Shown here: positions 9,638 to 20,504 of the stretch, piece by piece
Numbering within the stretch: position 1 is the stretch's first letter
Layout: each line of letters starts with the position of its first letter
Source of the DNA: Evernia prunastri
Lineage: Eukaryota; Ascomycota; Lecanoromycetes; Lecanorales; Parmeliaceae
DNA: 64,000 nt
Assembly: GCA_003184365.1 (NCBI GenBank)
Contig: NKYR01000036.1
Span: 124,001 to 188,000 of the forward strand
Direction of reading: 5' to 3'
The notes under the pieces: model-generated
What the model saw: only the letters and a program-made list of their open reading frames with translations
The model's database searches: none
Told to the model about the DNA's origin: nothing
Program-made: the position numbers and the translations under genes

Positions 9638-11271
9638 TTAGCCAGATTTAGGAACCACCCCTTCCGCCTCGTACAAATGCCCAGTTTTGCTCAATACAGT
9701 TCCCAAACCCCTATGCACTTCCGCCTGGAATCCTTCAAACGGGACTCTCTCTCCATCAATACTTATGTACCCTTCCTTCTGTCCCCGCGGTATTATCCTG
9801 TATCCGCTAATTTTTCGATAGTTGACTTGAGGCAAATCGAAGAATCCCCCGTTCTCGACGGCTAGGAAGCACTTGATGGCACTATGGCGTGAGATTTTAC
9901 CGTCAACGGTCACGAGGTCTAGATGCCCATCCGAGGGAAGGGTGGCGGGGAAGAAATTGGCGTCCGGAGCCATGAGAGCCATATTGCCAGCGTAGAAGTT
10001 TCCGATGTTGGATGAGGGGATGTTTGTGAATGTGGGCGGCAGAGGGGAGGCGATGGAACCGTATTGCAACTCTGGGAGCCCCGGCTTTTCATTGAAGTCC
10101 CGCCTTTCCGCTACTGGAACGTGATTGGTCAGTTCTTTCCGATAGTGTTCTTTGATTGCGCCTTTAGTAGGTATTTCAAGCTTCACCCATAGATCGCATG
10201 GGTAAACGGTCTTGCGTAGCACACGGACGAGGAAGCCATATGTGAATCTTGCGCTGCCCATCCATCGGAGATGCTCTGTGCCTAGGTCGACTTCTGCTAC
10301 TATGCCAAGTGATTGAGAGAGGAAGGACAGCGTTCGTCTGTCGCCTTGGGTGATGGAGGCCAGGTCTAGTGGCGTCCGGATGCCTTTGACAACGCACAAC
10401 GCGGCTACACTTGTACTGCCCGTACCATTCAAGTTCCAGCTCATGGCGTTCCCAGTTCCACATGGTAGCTGCACCACAGCCACTTTAGAGAGCGCTTTTG
10501 TAGCATCTTGTTTTCTGCCCAGGCCATTGAAAACCTCATGCGGTAGTCCGTCGCCAGAACAGGATGCTATGACATCGTAGGCCTCTATATCGAGCTTCTC
10601 TGCTATCTCGACAGCGTGTCCCTGGTATAAAGTCCTCTCAACATCTATTTCGCACCGCGCTGCTGCAAAGATGGGCTCGATGTCTCGTAGGTACCATTTT
10701 TGCGCACTGCCACTTCCACCAAAAGGATTGATGAGCACCTTTATCCGTTTTCTCCGCTGAGATTCACCATAAGCACGATCCAGGAGCTTCGTGACCCAGG
10801 AATGTGCATAGCTGTGCTGAGGCTTTTCGACTAGGTAGTTGACTGAGGCTACCCGGACGACGTTCTTTGCTGTAGGTTTGGCGTACTGAATGGTGATGTC
10901 GAAGTCAGACAACCCGGCCCAGAGGATGTTGAAGAAGGGTATCGCTTGAGTCGTTTTCGCCTCTGCGAATGAATCAGCTTCTTGTCCGGAGGCCAAGTTC
11001 ACTCAATGCTTCATACTAGAACGCAGAAGGCCACAGCAATTGCGCGTCTCTCGTCTCGTGAAGTCCTCATCTATTCAGTCATCAGTTTCTTGATCCCATC
11101 TAGAAGATAGGGAAGGTCTTGCATACCTAAAACAATGAGAGAGTCAGTAGCTAAGGTCAAGGAGGCACTTCTGCCTACTGGAAGTGTCCAAGCCTCGGTA
11201 TAGTCATGACCAGCGGCGGCATTGGCGGGATCGACGAAAGGGTCGCTGTCTACTACAGACATGGGTGCCAT
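9638..11271 (-). CDS. Sphingoid long-chain base kinase (sphingosine kinase, DAGK-catalytic fold)
   Basis: Phosphorylates sphingoid bases to long-chain base 1-phosphates (Lcb4/Lcb5 role) at internal and plasma membranes. Minus-strand exons 11271-11127, 11070-11017 and 10962-9638 give 507 residues (introns 56 and 54 bp). Conserved elements: NCCGLL near residue 60 and IPFFNILWA near 74; nucleotide-binding loop INPFGGSGSA at about 144; SGDGLPHEVFNGL at about 202; LPCGTGNAMSWN; and the lipid-kinase C-terminal block ending in DGERVPFEGFQAEVH. The middle exon of only 54 bp is supported by the conserved cysteine pair. Tandem with the SEC26 gene upstream and convergent with RRP1. Confidence 0.93.
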
Positions 11272-11830
11272 AAGTAGCTGTCAAGGTGATTTTCAACATG
11301 ACATGGCGAAGCACAAAAGCTTTGGTTGGATAGAACTGTAGTTTGAAGGGCCCTTTGGCAAGAATAACCTAGGTACCTACCTAACCTAAATGATCGGCAG
11401 GGCAAAAGCGGCATCCACCGCTCCAATTGAAAAGCAGGTCCCATGCAGGTACGTTCTACGCTTTAGCTTTTTTCGTCGTAACTTACCTTTTTATTCATAT
11501 CGAGCATTTTCCTATACGTGATCCATCATACCCATCTTTTATTGCAGCATTTAAAGCTAAGTCTCTCTGTACACTATTATGGCAGATCGCTAATGGCACA
11601 AGCAGTCCTAGTCATCTAGAGACAGAAAATCAACCCCGTCCGTGTCAACTTGCTCTCATCTGGAGCCGCGCGTATGTGGAATGCGGTCGCCTCAGAGCCA
11701 TTAGCTTTGTATAGAACCATTATCGGGGGTGGTGACTTGTCCGAAACCCCGGTGCGCCTGTCCGATTCAAGCCGGCAGGGACGAGTGACCGTCACGAAAA
11801 AGACTAGAGAGATGGACAAAGACGACTAGC
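11272..11830. other. Intergenic region, promoter of the sphingoid kinase gene
   Basis: Lies between the 3' end of SEC26 (-) and the start of the kinase gene (-), so it should hold the SEC26 terminator and the kinase promoter. It contains a CCTAGGTACCTACCTAACC cluster at about 11368-11387, a motif type that recurs in other intergenic regions here. No gene seen. Confidence 0.5.
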
Positions 11831-14800
11831 TCATGCGGTTGAACCTCCAACCTTGTTCAATCCTTTCAACGAACCCAGACTTAGTGCAAGGCCTTGTGAT
11901 CGACTACGAATGCGTACGAAGCCCGTTATAGGCCCGTCGTCTCCTTCTTTTTCGATGCTTAGATTGGCTAGAGCATCCTCTCCTACAGAAGCAATCAGTA
12001 CTCAGCGTATCCTACTGGTCAGTCAGAGATCACTCACCAAAAACACTCCGAGCATAAAGATTTGCACTCAAGAACTGACAATCGCCCTTCATTGATGCTT
12101 CTGGCGTTAAACATGTCATGTTCGTGCATGCCATTAGTTGCGTTAGGAATTCCCGAAGTGTCTTGGCCTTCGAATTGATGTTGACCTTGTTCTCCCACTC
12201 GAACTCCGTCCACATGGTTCTGAACTGCGTTTCTGTGCATTGGGCTGGTTGGATATAGTCCATAATATCCACATGCACATCATTCAGGATCACAACATTG
12301 CTTTCTGTTGAGCTGGATCCATCATACACCACGTTGCCAAATATCACACCAGTATCCGTCGAAGACACTTTGATGGTACTTTGGACATTTTGGAAGTCGT
12401 GAGGCCCAAGATTCTGAGTTGTCGGTCGTTCCACCACCTTCAAGTCGCCCAGGGTAGCAAATTCAACGGATAGATTTTGAAGCGTTTCCGAGGTTTGATT
12501 GACCAGCAACACATCCAGAACAATGTCGAACTGGTGCACCTTGACGTACGCCTCAGCATACACTGGATCCGAGAAACCGGTAAGTTGAACCACTCTGCTC
12601 AATTTCGAGGAGAGATCTTCAGTCGCAGAATCGCCACCGGTAGCCTTTTCAAGATCGACGTCGAACTGATCGGAGCCATCGCCTGTGGATTTTTTGGCCA
12701 GTTGCCTGATTCCAACGACATCATCTACCTGAACCGCGGATTTTGCCTTCTCTACAGCCTCTTTTGCGGCTCGCTTCTTCTCTTCGACCTGCACCATTGC
12801 ACGGAATGCTTTCCTAGTATCGTCTAAGAATACTGTCTCTAGATCTTTCTTTTGAGCGAACTCGGCTAGTGATCGGACACAAGACATAATCCGGTCGACA
12901 GAATCCTCATCGATGGGCGCCTTGACGAACTGTGACTGACCGACTCTTATGATGGATATCATGATAAGCATAGCTTCAGCTCGTAGCGCATTTGTACGAG
13001 CAGTGTCTTGCGAGATCTCAGAATGCCTCATCACGAGCTTAGTCATAGTCGAAGAAAGCACAGATGCGAGGTAGAAGTCACCATCTAATATGAGTTGCCG
13101 TAGCGGAGGCTTCTGTGCAGCCTTGACGGCTTCTAATTTGGCTTTGGCGGATGAATCGCTGGTCAATGCACTCTCCGTGGCGTACGTGCCATCTGCCAAG
13201 ACTTTTCTTGAACCTGTAGGAGCTGAAGGTTTCGCGTGGCCGTTCACCTGCTCCTTCGGTTCTTGTTGCTCGTCAGGCACTTCCTCAAGCAACCGCTGTT
13301 CCGAGGATAGAATCGGTATCTCGCCAAGACTCGCTCGTATCTTCTTCCACGCTTCTCGGATATCATTTGCTTCTAGTGAGTATTCGCCAACGATCCAAAG
13401 TGCACCCCTGTACACTTTTCCTGCACGGACCTCGCTCAAAGTTGTCACAAGGCGTTCCACGATCGAAGACCTAAGCTTAGGGAACTTCTCCACGACTTCT
13501 TTGACGAATGATATGACGTCGACGGCACTGGTCGCATTGAAATCTGCAATGAAATCCCTGATGCAGAGTCAGCTTTGCTTCTTGAAGGCTGAAATCTCGA
13601 ATCTAGAACAGATACGAAGATTGTAAAGAGGACTTTGGTAGATTGAGGACCATGGTCCTGACATGCGCTTTGCAACTCGGGTTTGGTATACGGAACAAGA
13701 GAGCGTTACTTGTGAGTATACGTACATGAGTAGATCAACAACGGACGCGGCAACTTCGGAGAATTTGATGGCACACTGATGTATGGAATGAATCAGTAGT
13801 TGCCGATATTCGGTGTTCTGTACGTCCATGATTAGCCTTGCTTCTCGTCTAGAATATTGTTTGAGCAGTGGAACCACTCTGAAAAGACTAAGACGGCTTT
13901 ACTACTTTCGGAGCTGGTCCCACATGTTCAGAGAAGGACTGTGTACACGTTACGTACCTTCTCGTATTGCTCATCCACGGTCTTTTGAAGTTCCTTTTTC
14001 AAAAGCATTACCACCTCGTCCACGTTCTTGCTTGAAACCATTTCGAGAGCAAGATTAAGAGCCTTTCTTCGAACGTCCATATCAGGGCTAGCAAGTACAC
14101 GGAGTATCTCCATTGTAAGATCATCCAAGACACCCTCATTCCTTCTCCGTAATTGGTCCACTCGGTCTAGCACTATGAGCTTCACGTTGTTGTCGGCTTC
14201 TTTGACACTAAGCTCGACAAACTTAGTCGCTGCGGCTTTGACAGCTACAGGGTTATTTGTAAGCGATGTTAATGACGATGCTGCTTCATACCCTACGGTT
14301 GTAGCCCCGGCCTCTAGCAAGTCGAATATCAGACGCAAATATCGAGCCTATATGATGTCAGTCATCCCGGAGGATATGTGGGTTTAGGAATCCTACCTTG
14401 TTCTGCGAATTTTGCACCGCATCCTTGCGTATGAACTCGAGCTCCACCAGCTGAAGCAGCTCGTCTGCATTGGGTATGCCGTCAAAAGCTCCGCTGAGGT
14501 ATTCCAGCGTCCTGTCGTGGTTCATTGCACTGAGAGCCGCAAAGGCATTCCGTTTGCACGTGTGGTCACTTTCGCTTCCGAGGAATGTTTGGAGGAGTTC
14601 AGGAGCATCGGGAATTAAAACCTCAGAAAGATGGTATATAGAGGAAACGGCGAAGACAGCGTTCTTACGGACGTAGGCGTGTCGATGCTCCAGACAGGAT
14701 CGGGCGGAAGATAGCAGAGGCTCAATCAATTCGGGTTCACGAAGCTTGCACAAGAATCTGAGGGTGTTTCCTCGGATATATTCATTTGGATGTTGTAGAT

Positions 14801-15176
14801 CATTACGAATGCCGTTACTTCAAACAATCAGCCTCAGCTTCCATAAAATATGGGATTGGCAAGTAAAGTACCAAACCAGAATCATCTCTTGCTTGAGCTT
14901 TCCACCAGCGTCAAGCTTCGGAACAATCTCATAATAAAAGTAGAGTAATTTCTTCAAGGCCTTGCTCTTTGATGGCATGACGAAACGTATGATGTGCATG
15001 AGCAACGATGGCATTGGGTCTCCATTGAGCATAATCGTTAGGATCCTCTTCATGGTTTCGACTTTAGAATCGTCCGAACCCTTCTCGAGATGTGTCTTCA
15101 GCTCTTGCAAGGTCGGTTGGTCGGCAGTATTGTCCTGGTGGACCAAGCTATAGGCGTGCTCCATGAAGGTAGCCAT
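11831..15176 (-). CDS. SEC26: Coatomer subunit beta (beta-COP)
   Basis: Large subunit of the COPI coat, which carries Golgi-to-ER and intra-Golgi traffic. Minus-strand exons 15176-14872, 14817-14397, 14347-13958, 13817-13726, 13557-12038 and 11982-11831 give 959 residues, the normal length for the family. The start MATFMEHAYSLVHQD, the adaptin-like helical repeats (NEYIRGNTLRFLCKL, YRQLLIHSIHQCAIKFSEVA, YRGALWIVGEYS) and the C-terminal appendage (FATLGDLKVVERP, MWTEFEWENKVNI, ending KVGGSTA) are all recognisable. The introns of 140 and 168 bp are longer than the 50-60 bp norm. Divergent from the Mago nashi gene, with 350 bp between the two start codons. Confidence 0.97.
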
Positions 15177-15526
15177 GATCGAGGCGCCTGAACAGTCTGC
15201 CTCTGAGTACAGGCCAGTTCCTCTTCGAAATGTTCAATGTTCGAGTGTACCCAACCCTCTATTGCAAGCAATCGGATGGATGACCAAATTCCTGGTTCTG
15301 AAGATTAAAAAAAATGAGCGACTAATTAGACAACCCAAAGATTGTGTATGGGCGACACGTATGCCTGTCTTCAAGGTTCCTTCATGCCTCGCTGAATGTT
15401 CGAGCTCTCTGTCCGCAACTTTCGCAAGGCTTGTGGAGCCGAGATAAATTTCGGCGCTAAATTTTTATTTCACGCGGCAAGTTCGCAAGAAGCTCCGAGC
15501 TTTTTCTCACGAGACTCGCGGTCACC
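15177..15526. promoter_or_regulatory. Bidirectional promoter between SEC26 and mago nashi
   Basis: Only 350 bp separate the start codons of two divergently transcribed essential genes, so both promoters must lie here or overlap. I see no clear TATA element. TTTCACGCGGCAAGTTCGC and nearby CGCG-containing sequence at about 15468-15490 stand out but have no assigned factor. Confidence 0.6.
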
Positions 15527-16328
15527 ATGGCTGCTTCCAGTGAACCTTTCTATGTGCGCTATTAGTAAGTATTGGTTCTTGCCCCCGTCATACAACAGCT
15601 AATACCTCCGCAGCTCAGGACACTCTGGGCGGTTTGGTCATGAGTTCCTAGGTGAGCAGGGAGCTTCTACGAGGAACTATATAGCTTTACCGACATGTGC
15701 TAGAATTCGACTTTCGAACCCTCGGCGATGGCCGCAGTGCCTCTGCACGTTATGCGAACAACTCTAATTACCGCAACGATTCCCTGATCCGCAAAGAGAG
15801 TACGTTTACAATGGAAGGCTAGACAAAGGGGCAAGCAAGCTAATACGGTACAGTGTGTGTCAGCTCCCTCCTTATCGCCGAAATCAAGCGTATCGTCAAG
15901 GAGAGCGAGATTATGAAGTAGCCGTCCCCTTTGTAGCTCGTGTACAACCAGCTGCTGATGCATCGCAAGGGAGGACGATACCAAGTGGCCAGAAAAGAAC
16001 AAGGATGGCAGGCAGGAGTTAGAAATCAGGTTAGGCAGTGATCATATTTCATTTGAGGTAAGGACTGCTGGGTTTACCGCGGAAGCTATATAGAATACAC
16101 CTGCTGATCGTCCTTTCCCAGACGGCCAAGATAGGATCCTTAGTCGACGTCACGGAGTCAGCTGATCCGGAAGGCCTGCGCGTATTCTACTACCTCGTTC
16201 AAGACCTGAAGGCTCTTGTCTTTTCGCTCATATCCTTGCATTTCAAGGTACGGCGAGTTCACTTTCATCCCGGTTTCTGAGGGAGACAATCATAGCTCAC
16301 GCGGAATGTCTAGATCAAGCCTATTTAG
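15527..16328 (+). CDS. mago: Mago nashi homologue (exon junction complex core)
   Basis: Forms the Mago-Y14 heterodimer, which locks the exon junction complex on spliced mRNA. Seven exons: 15527-15564, 15614-15651, 15704-15799, 15854-15917, 15970-16057, 16122-16247, 16314-16328, giving 154 residues, the normal size. Almost the whole protein is the family signature: SEPFYVRYYSGHSGRFGHEFLEF, YANNSNYRNDSLIRKE, KDGRQELEIRLGSDHISF, GSLVDVTESADPEGLRVFYY, ending SLHFKIKPI. The last exon codes for only four residues and the stop. Six introns in 154 codons is the highest intron density in the window. Divergent from SEC26. Confidence 0.96.
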
Positions 16329-16809
16329 ACCACGGTTATCGGCACGATAATGTTATTAGAATGCAGCAAATACAATCTCAGGCGTCGAGTGAGAACAGTA
16401 TACCCATGGTAGCGACCAGAAATCTGCTTGAGAAATGTTTCGGGGGAGCTGTCGATGAATCATAGCTTTACGTTACGTATTGCTAAACGGCATGTCAAGG
16501 AACTTAGGGTTAGGGTCAAGCGTCTCGGGAAAGCTTCCATTTCCAAAGGGCAATTGCTTTCGCTTGGGTGGCGGATGGCTTTTGAGTGGCTTTAGCGGCC
16601 CCCGCAAACCATGAGGATCGTTTATACCCGTCCGAAGTCTGGCCTTCATGTTTGTGTACAATAACCACTCGACAAACGCCCCATTCGTACATCCTGTTGT
16701 CCGATGCATGATATCCTCTTGTGACCTTTGTAATATATCATAAACGAGTGACTTCTTGGATTCTTGATCTGTCTAAATTTGGCGCGTTGATCATCCATGC
16801 GTGTACCCA
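16329..16809. other. Intergenic region between mago and GID4
   Basis: Probably the mago terminator and the GID4 promoter. No coding signal or RNA gene found. Confidence 0.4.
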
Positions 16810-17979
16810 ATGCCGACTCCTAAGGATTCTACAGATCAACTTCCGTTGCTGCTTGAAAGGTCCACCCACACAACATGCCCCCCTGAGGAAGACAGGCCTG
16901 GACAATGGAGAGTGGAAGTGCTCGATCGTCTTGGTCGCGCTGCTCTGGACAGCACACTCAGTAGTCGAGCGCTGGGGCAACAAGATGGTGTACCTGTCGA
17001 TACAGAGAGCCCAAACACCATGGAAGTCATCATCAATCCGGTTCACCGCAAGATATCCGACCAGATAAACACCATGGACTCAGTAGAGACCTCCCTATTG
17101 GGTGAAAGCCCATCAAGTCCGCATGCAGATGATAAGGAAATGGAGCAAGTTCAACCATCTGCACCTACCTCCTCTGCCCTCGATCTTTACTATTCGATAC
17201 GCTTTGGTATCGAAAGCAACCGAGTGAGTATATTTAGTCATCATACCCGAAGAGGGGCCATGCTAACCAACCGCACACCCAGTTGATTCAAACACACACT
17301 TCGTCTATGCTCCGCGCGGGCAGCAAATTCCGTGGCACGCAGCAGTCAGACAGTCAAAAATACGGCGTAGAAGTTGACATCAAGACAGTCGACATGTGCG
17401 AGTCTTTCATTTGTGGCTATCTCAAGATTGAAGGTCGGTCTCCGCCCAGTCAGCCAAGTAATGATTCTGAGGAATGATTGCAGGCCTAACACCCGAACAC
17501 GCTACCCTCACTACTTTCTTCGAAGGCGAGATCATCGGTCCAAAATATACCTTCCAGACCCGTCACGAGGACTGGGGCGCCAGCGACAAAGAGGACATGA
17601 AGCACTGGGCGCGCTTTCCCGCATGGCGGCCTCTTGCGAAGCAAGCCAAGAAGCCCGATTTTCATTATAAGAACAGTACAAACCGCGAGAACATGTTCAT
17701 GCGCTGGAAAGAGAAATTCCTGGTGCCAGATCATCGCGTGCGCGAAATTAATGGTGCCAGCTTCGAAGGCTTTTATTATATTTGCTTCAATCAAGTAGCG
17801 GGTACTATCAATGGCATATACTTCCATTCTTCAAGTAGTTCGCAGTAAGTGTGGCCTGTTCTCATATGTCCAGAAGGCTTGATGCTGATATACTCAGTAA
17901 CAACAACAATAGGTTCCAACAGCTTGAGCTGAAGTGGGTTCACGACCGTGGCTGTTTCGGTGCTATGGAGTTCCGGTGA
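16810..17979 (+). CDS. GID4: Gid4/Vid24 family, substrate receptor of the GID E3 ligase
   Basis: Gid4 binds N-terminal proline degrons (for example on gluconeogenic enzymes) and hands them to the GID/CTLH ubiquitin ligase. Exons 16810-17223, 17283-17433, 17484-17844 and 17913-17979 give 330 residues. After a 125-residue low-complexity N-terminus, the beta-barrel domain shows KFRGTQQSDSQKYGVEVDI, SFICGYLKIEGLTPEHATLTTFFEGEIIG, HWARFPAW, FMRWKEKFLVPDH, EGFYYICFN and a final ELKWVHDRGCFGAMEFR, all typical of Vid24. The first ATG is at 16810; a GTG three codons upstream is in frame but need not be the start. The C-terminal exon is short but conserved. Confidence 0.93.
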
Positions 17980-19250
17980 TTTGCATGCGTAATGCATTGC
18001 TGATGATGGATGATGGATGACAGATGACAGATGACGGATGGACTTCTTTTTAGCGCTGGAGTGATGGGATGGCATGAATTCATGGGATTAAAAGATAAAT
18101 TGGATCTCTGGATCTCTTCTTAGCTTTGCATAGAAGCCATGTCTTCTCCATTCAAGGCACATGAAGTGTGAGGCCTAGCAACAAAGTGATATAGATCTCT
18201 TCGTATTGAAGACATGCTTGAGATGACTCAAAAACTCCTTTTTTTGCACACGCACACGTGAACGCAGGGTACCCTTGATACTAGAGGCGCACAGCACCAC
18301 TCTTGACCAAACCATGAACACTATGAACATCTGATCTGAGCCTAGTTGCTTGTTCCTTATCCATGTATTCGCTGGTGATATTTAGTTTGTATTAGGTTCG
18401 ATTCCTAATGGCGCTGATACAATGGTGTAGTGGGCTTCTTGTTTTCTCCATAGCCATTGCAACGCCGTGGATTCGGTTATACGTCCCAATACCACGAAAA
18501 TTGCGCCTATATATCTCTCAAAACCTGCAACAGCCATCCGGTACATCTGGGGAGGTGGAAGATCTTGCCCTTGTTTTTCTCCCAAGATCTTTGCGCGTCT
18601 CCTGCAACGTTATGCAAAAATACGATGATTAGTGTAATCACAGGTACTCCGTATGTTAACTAATTGCGACCAAAGCTTAGGGTAACATAATAATCACGTT
18701 GCAACGGCAGTATCATTGGAAGCTATTTGATGCTACTCTAGTACTATCGATGATAACATCAATCGAAACGTGAATGTTACCTTACAGTGGGTGTAGGAAC
18801 ATTTCATTCACTTGCCCCTTAATACTTAACGAGTAGGTCGGTATTTATCTGGTAAGGCAAAGCTGCAAGCTGTTTAAGCTAGACCGGAAAAAGAATACGT
18901 CGAAGCATAGACCAGTATCAAACTGGACCTCAGGCACGAAAGAGTGAATACTACTTACTCCTTTTGCTATTGCTTCTTCACTCTCCCGCTTACTAGTCAC
19001 CATCTATCAACTTTTCTGTTTGCTATTTGCGCCTTCTGCGAACAACCGACAAACGACGTGCAAACAACAGACGGAATCTTAAAACCTGCATCAACTTCGA
19101 GTGGTAGAAGCTCCCCATTCTTACCTCGAACCTCAGATCCTTCCAATGTCTCGATGATGTTCCCGTTCTGTCGATGCTCATCTCCAGATAATACTTAAAG
19201 TGTATTAAGAACAAATCACTACTCCGCCGGATCACTCGGCGACCTTCAGA
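17980..19250. other. Intergenic region upstream of CAF40 homologue
   Basis: 1.27 kb without a supported gene. It holds a short GATGGATGATGGATGACAG-type imperfect tandem repeat at about 18001-18040, downstream of GID4, and presumably the long leader of the CAF40 gene after 18900. A T-arm-like hairpin near 18390 has no matching acceptor stem or A box. Confidence 0.4.
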
Positions 19251-20504
19251 ATGATCAACCCGCAGCATATCTTCTCTCACCAGCAGCAGTACCCTCAAGC
19301 TGAGCCGTCCTGGCACCACCAGCAACAAAGTCATCATCAACAACAGCATCCTCATCATGCTGCTCATCAGCATGCACATGCTCAGGCCGTTGCGCAACAC
19401 CAGCACTACAATCGTATGGGAGCCAACAATGGTGGTACAAATGGGCACGGTATGAATATGGACCACAACAGTGGTCCCAACTCGGCGGAGGGGAACTGGA
19501 TGGAGGAGAACAGAAGGGTCTTAGGCTGGGTCGCGGAGCTGTTGAATGGGAACTCGAGGGAGACTGCGCTCATGGAATTGAGCAAGAAAAGAGAGCAGGT
19601 GCCTGAGTTGGCCCTAATCATATGGCATTCGTTCGGTAGGTTGCCGAGCACCATCCGGCTAGATATGGCTACTGACTCAACGATAAGGCGTCATGACTTC
19701 TCTGCTCCAAGAGATCATCTCAGTTTATCCTTTACTCAACCCGTCACAACTGACAGCCGCCGCATCGAACCGTGTGTGCAATGCTCTTGCGCTGCTTCAG
19801 TGCGTAGCTTCCCACAACGAAACCCGTGGGCTGTTCCTCAATGGTATGTATATGCTGCCTACACTGGCCTGAGTCTGGCAGCTTATTCAATGCCAGCCCA
19901 TATCCCTCTGTTCCTATACCCATTTCTGAACACAACATCGAAGTCGAGACCGTTCGAGTATCTCCGCCTCACATCCCTAGGCGTCATCGGTGCCTTGGTC
20001 AAGAATGACTCGAGCGAAGTGATTAACTTCTTGCTAACCACGGAAATCATACCTTTGTGCCTGCGAATCATGGAGACTGGCTCGGAGTTGAGTAAGACGG
20101 TTGCCATCTTCATTGTGCAGAAAATACTACTTGACGACACTGGGTTGGGGTATATATGCCATACCTATGAGAGATTCTACGCTGTGGGCACAGTTCTTAG
20201 TAATATGGTCACCCAGCTCGTCGAACAGCAGACCGTGAGGCTCTTAAAACATGTCGTTAGATGTTTCCTCAGGTGGGTTGCCCTATCGACAAAATGGAAC
20301 AGCATAGCAGCTAAATGTAGTGCTAGACTGAGTGACAATGCCCGTGCACGCGAGGCTCTCCGTCAATGTCTACCGGAGCCTTTGCGAGATGCGACCTTCT
20401 CCTCGGTTCTTCGTGATGATGCCGCCACGAAACGCTGCCTTGCGCAACTACTCATTAACCTCTCAGACAACGTGGTCGAGAGTTCTAACAACCAAGGAAT
20501 GTGA
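19251..20504 (+). CDS. CAF40: Caf40/Rcd1 (CNOT9), CCR4-NOT complex subunit
   Basis: Armadillo-repeat subunit of the CCR4-NOT mRNA deadenylase complex; a docking surface for RNA-binding proteins. Exons 19251-19635, 19688-19843, 19897-20272 and 20327-20504 give 364 residues. The N-terminal 75 residues are His/Gln-rich and disordered. The conserved core runs from about residue 85: RRVLGWVAELLNG, LALIIWHSFGVMTSLLQEI, NPSQLTAAASNRVCNALAL, HIPLFLYPFLNTTSKSRPFE, VKNDSSEVINFLLTTEIIP, SGSELSK-like METGSELSKTVAIFIVQKIL, and RLSDNARAREALRQCLPEPL. The last intron acceptor is the second of two AGs (position 20326), chosen because it restores RLSDNAR. Confidence 0.96.
   Translation: MINPQHIFSHQQQYPQAEPSWHHQQQSHHQQQHPHHAAHQHAHAQAVAQHQHYNRMGANNGGTNGHGMNMDHNSGPNSAEGNWMEENRRVLGWVAELLNGNSRETALMELSKKREQVPELALIIWHSFGRLPSTIRLDMATDSTIRRHDFSAPRDHLSLSFTQPVTTDSRRIEPCVQCSCAASVRSFPQRNPWAVPQWYVYAAYTGLSLAAYSMPAHIPLFLYPFLNTTSKSRPFEYLRLTSLGVIGALVKNDSSEVINFLLTTEIIPLCLRIMETGSELSKTVAIFIVQKILLDDTGLGYICHTYERFYAVGTVLSNMVTQLVEQQTVRLLKHVVRCFLRWVALSTKWNSIAAKCSARLSDNARAREALRQCLPEPLRDATFSSVLRDDAATKRCLAQLLINLSDNVVESSNNQGM

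Noticed and set aside
18385..18420. T-arm-like hairpin (TTAGGTTCGATTCCTAA) suggesting a tRNA gene
   Set aside because: The 3' acceptor strand has no matching 5' strand about 65 nt upstream and there is no convincing A box or anticodon arm.
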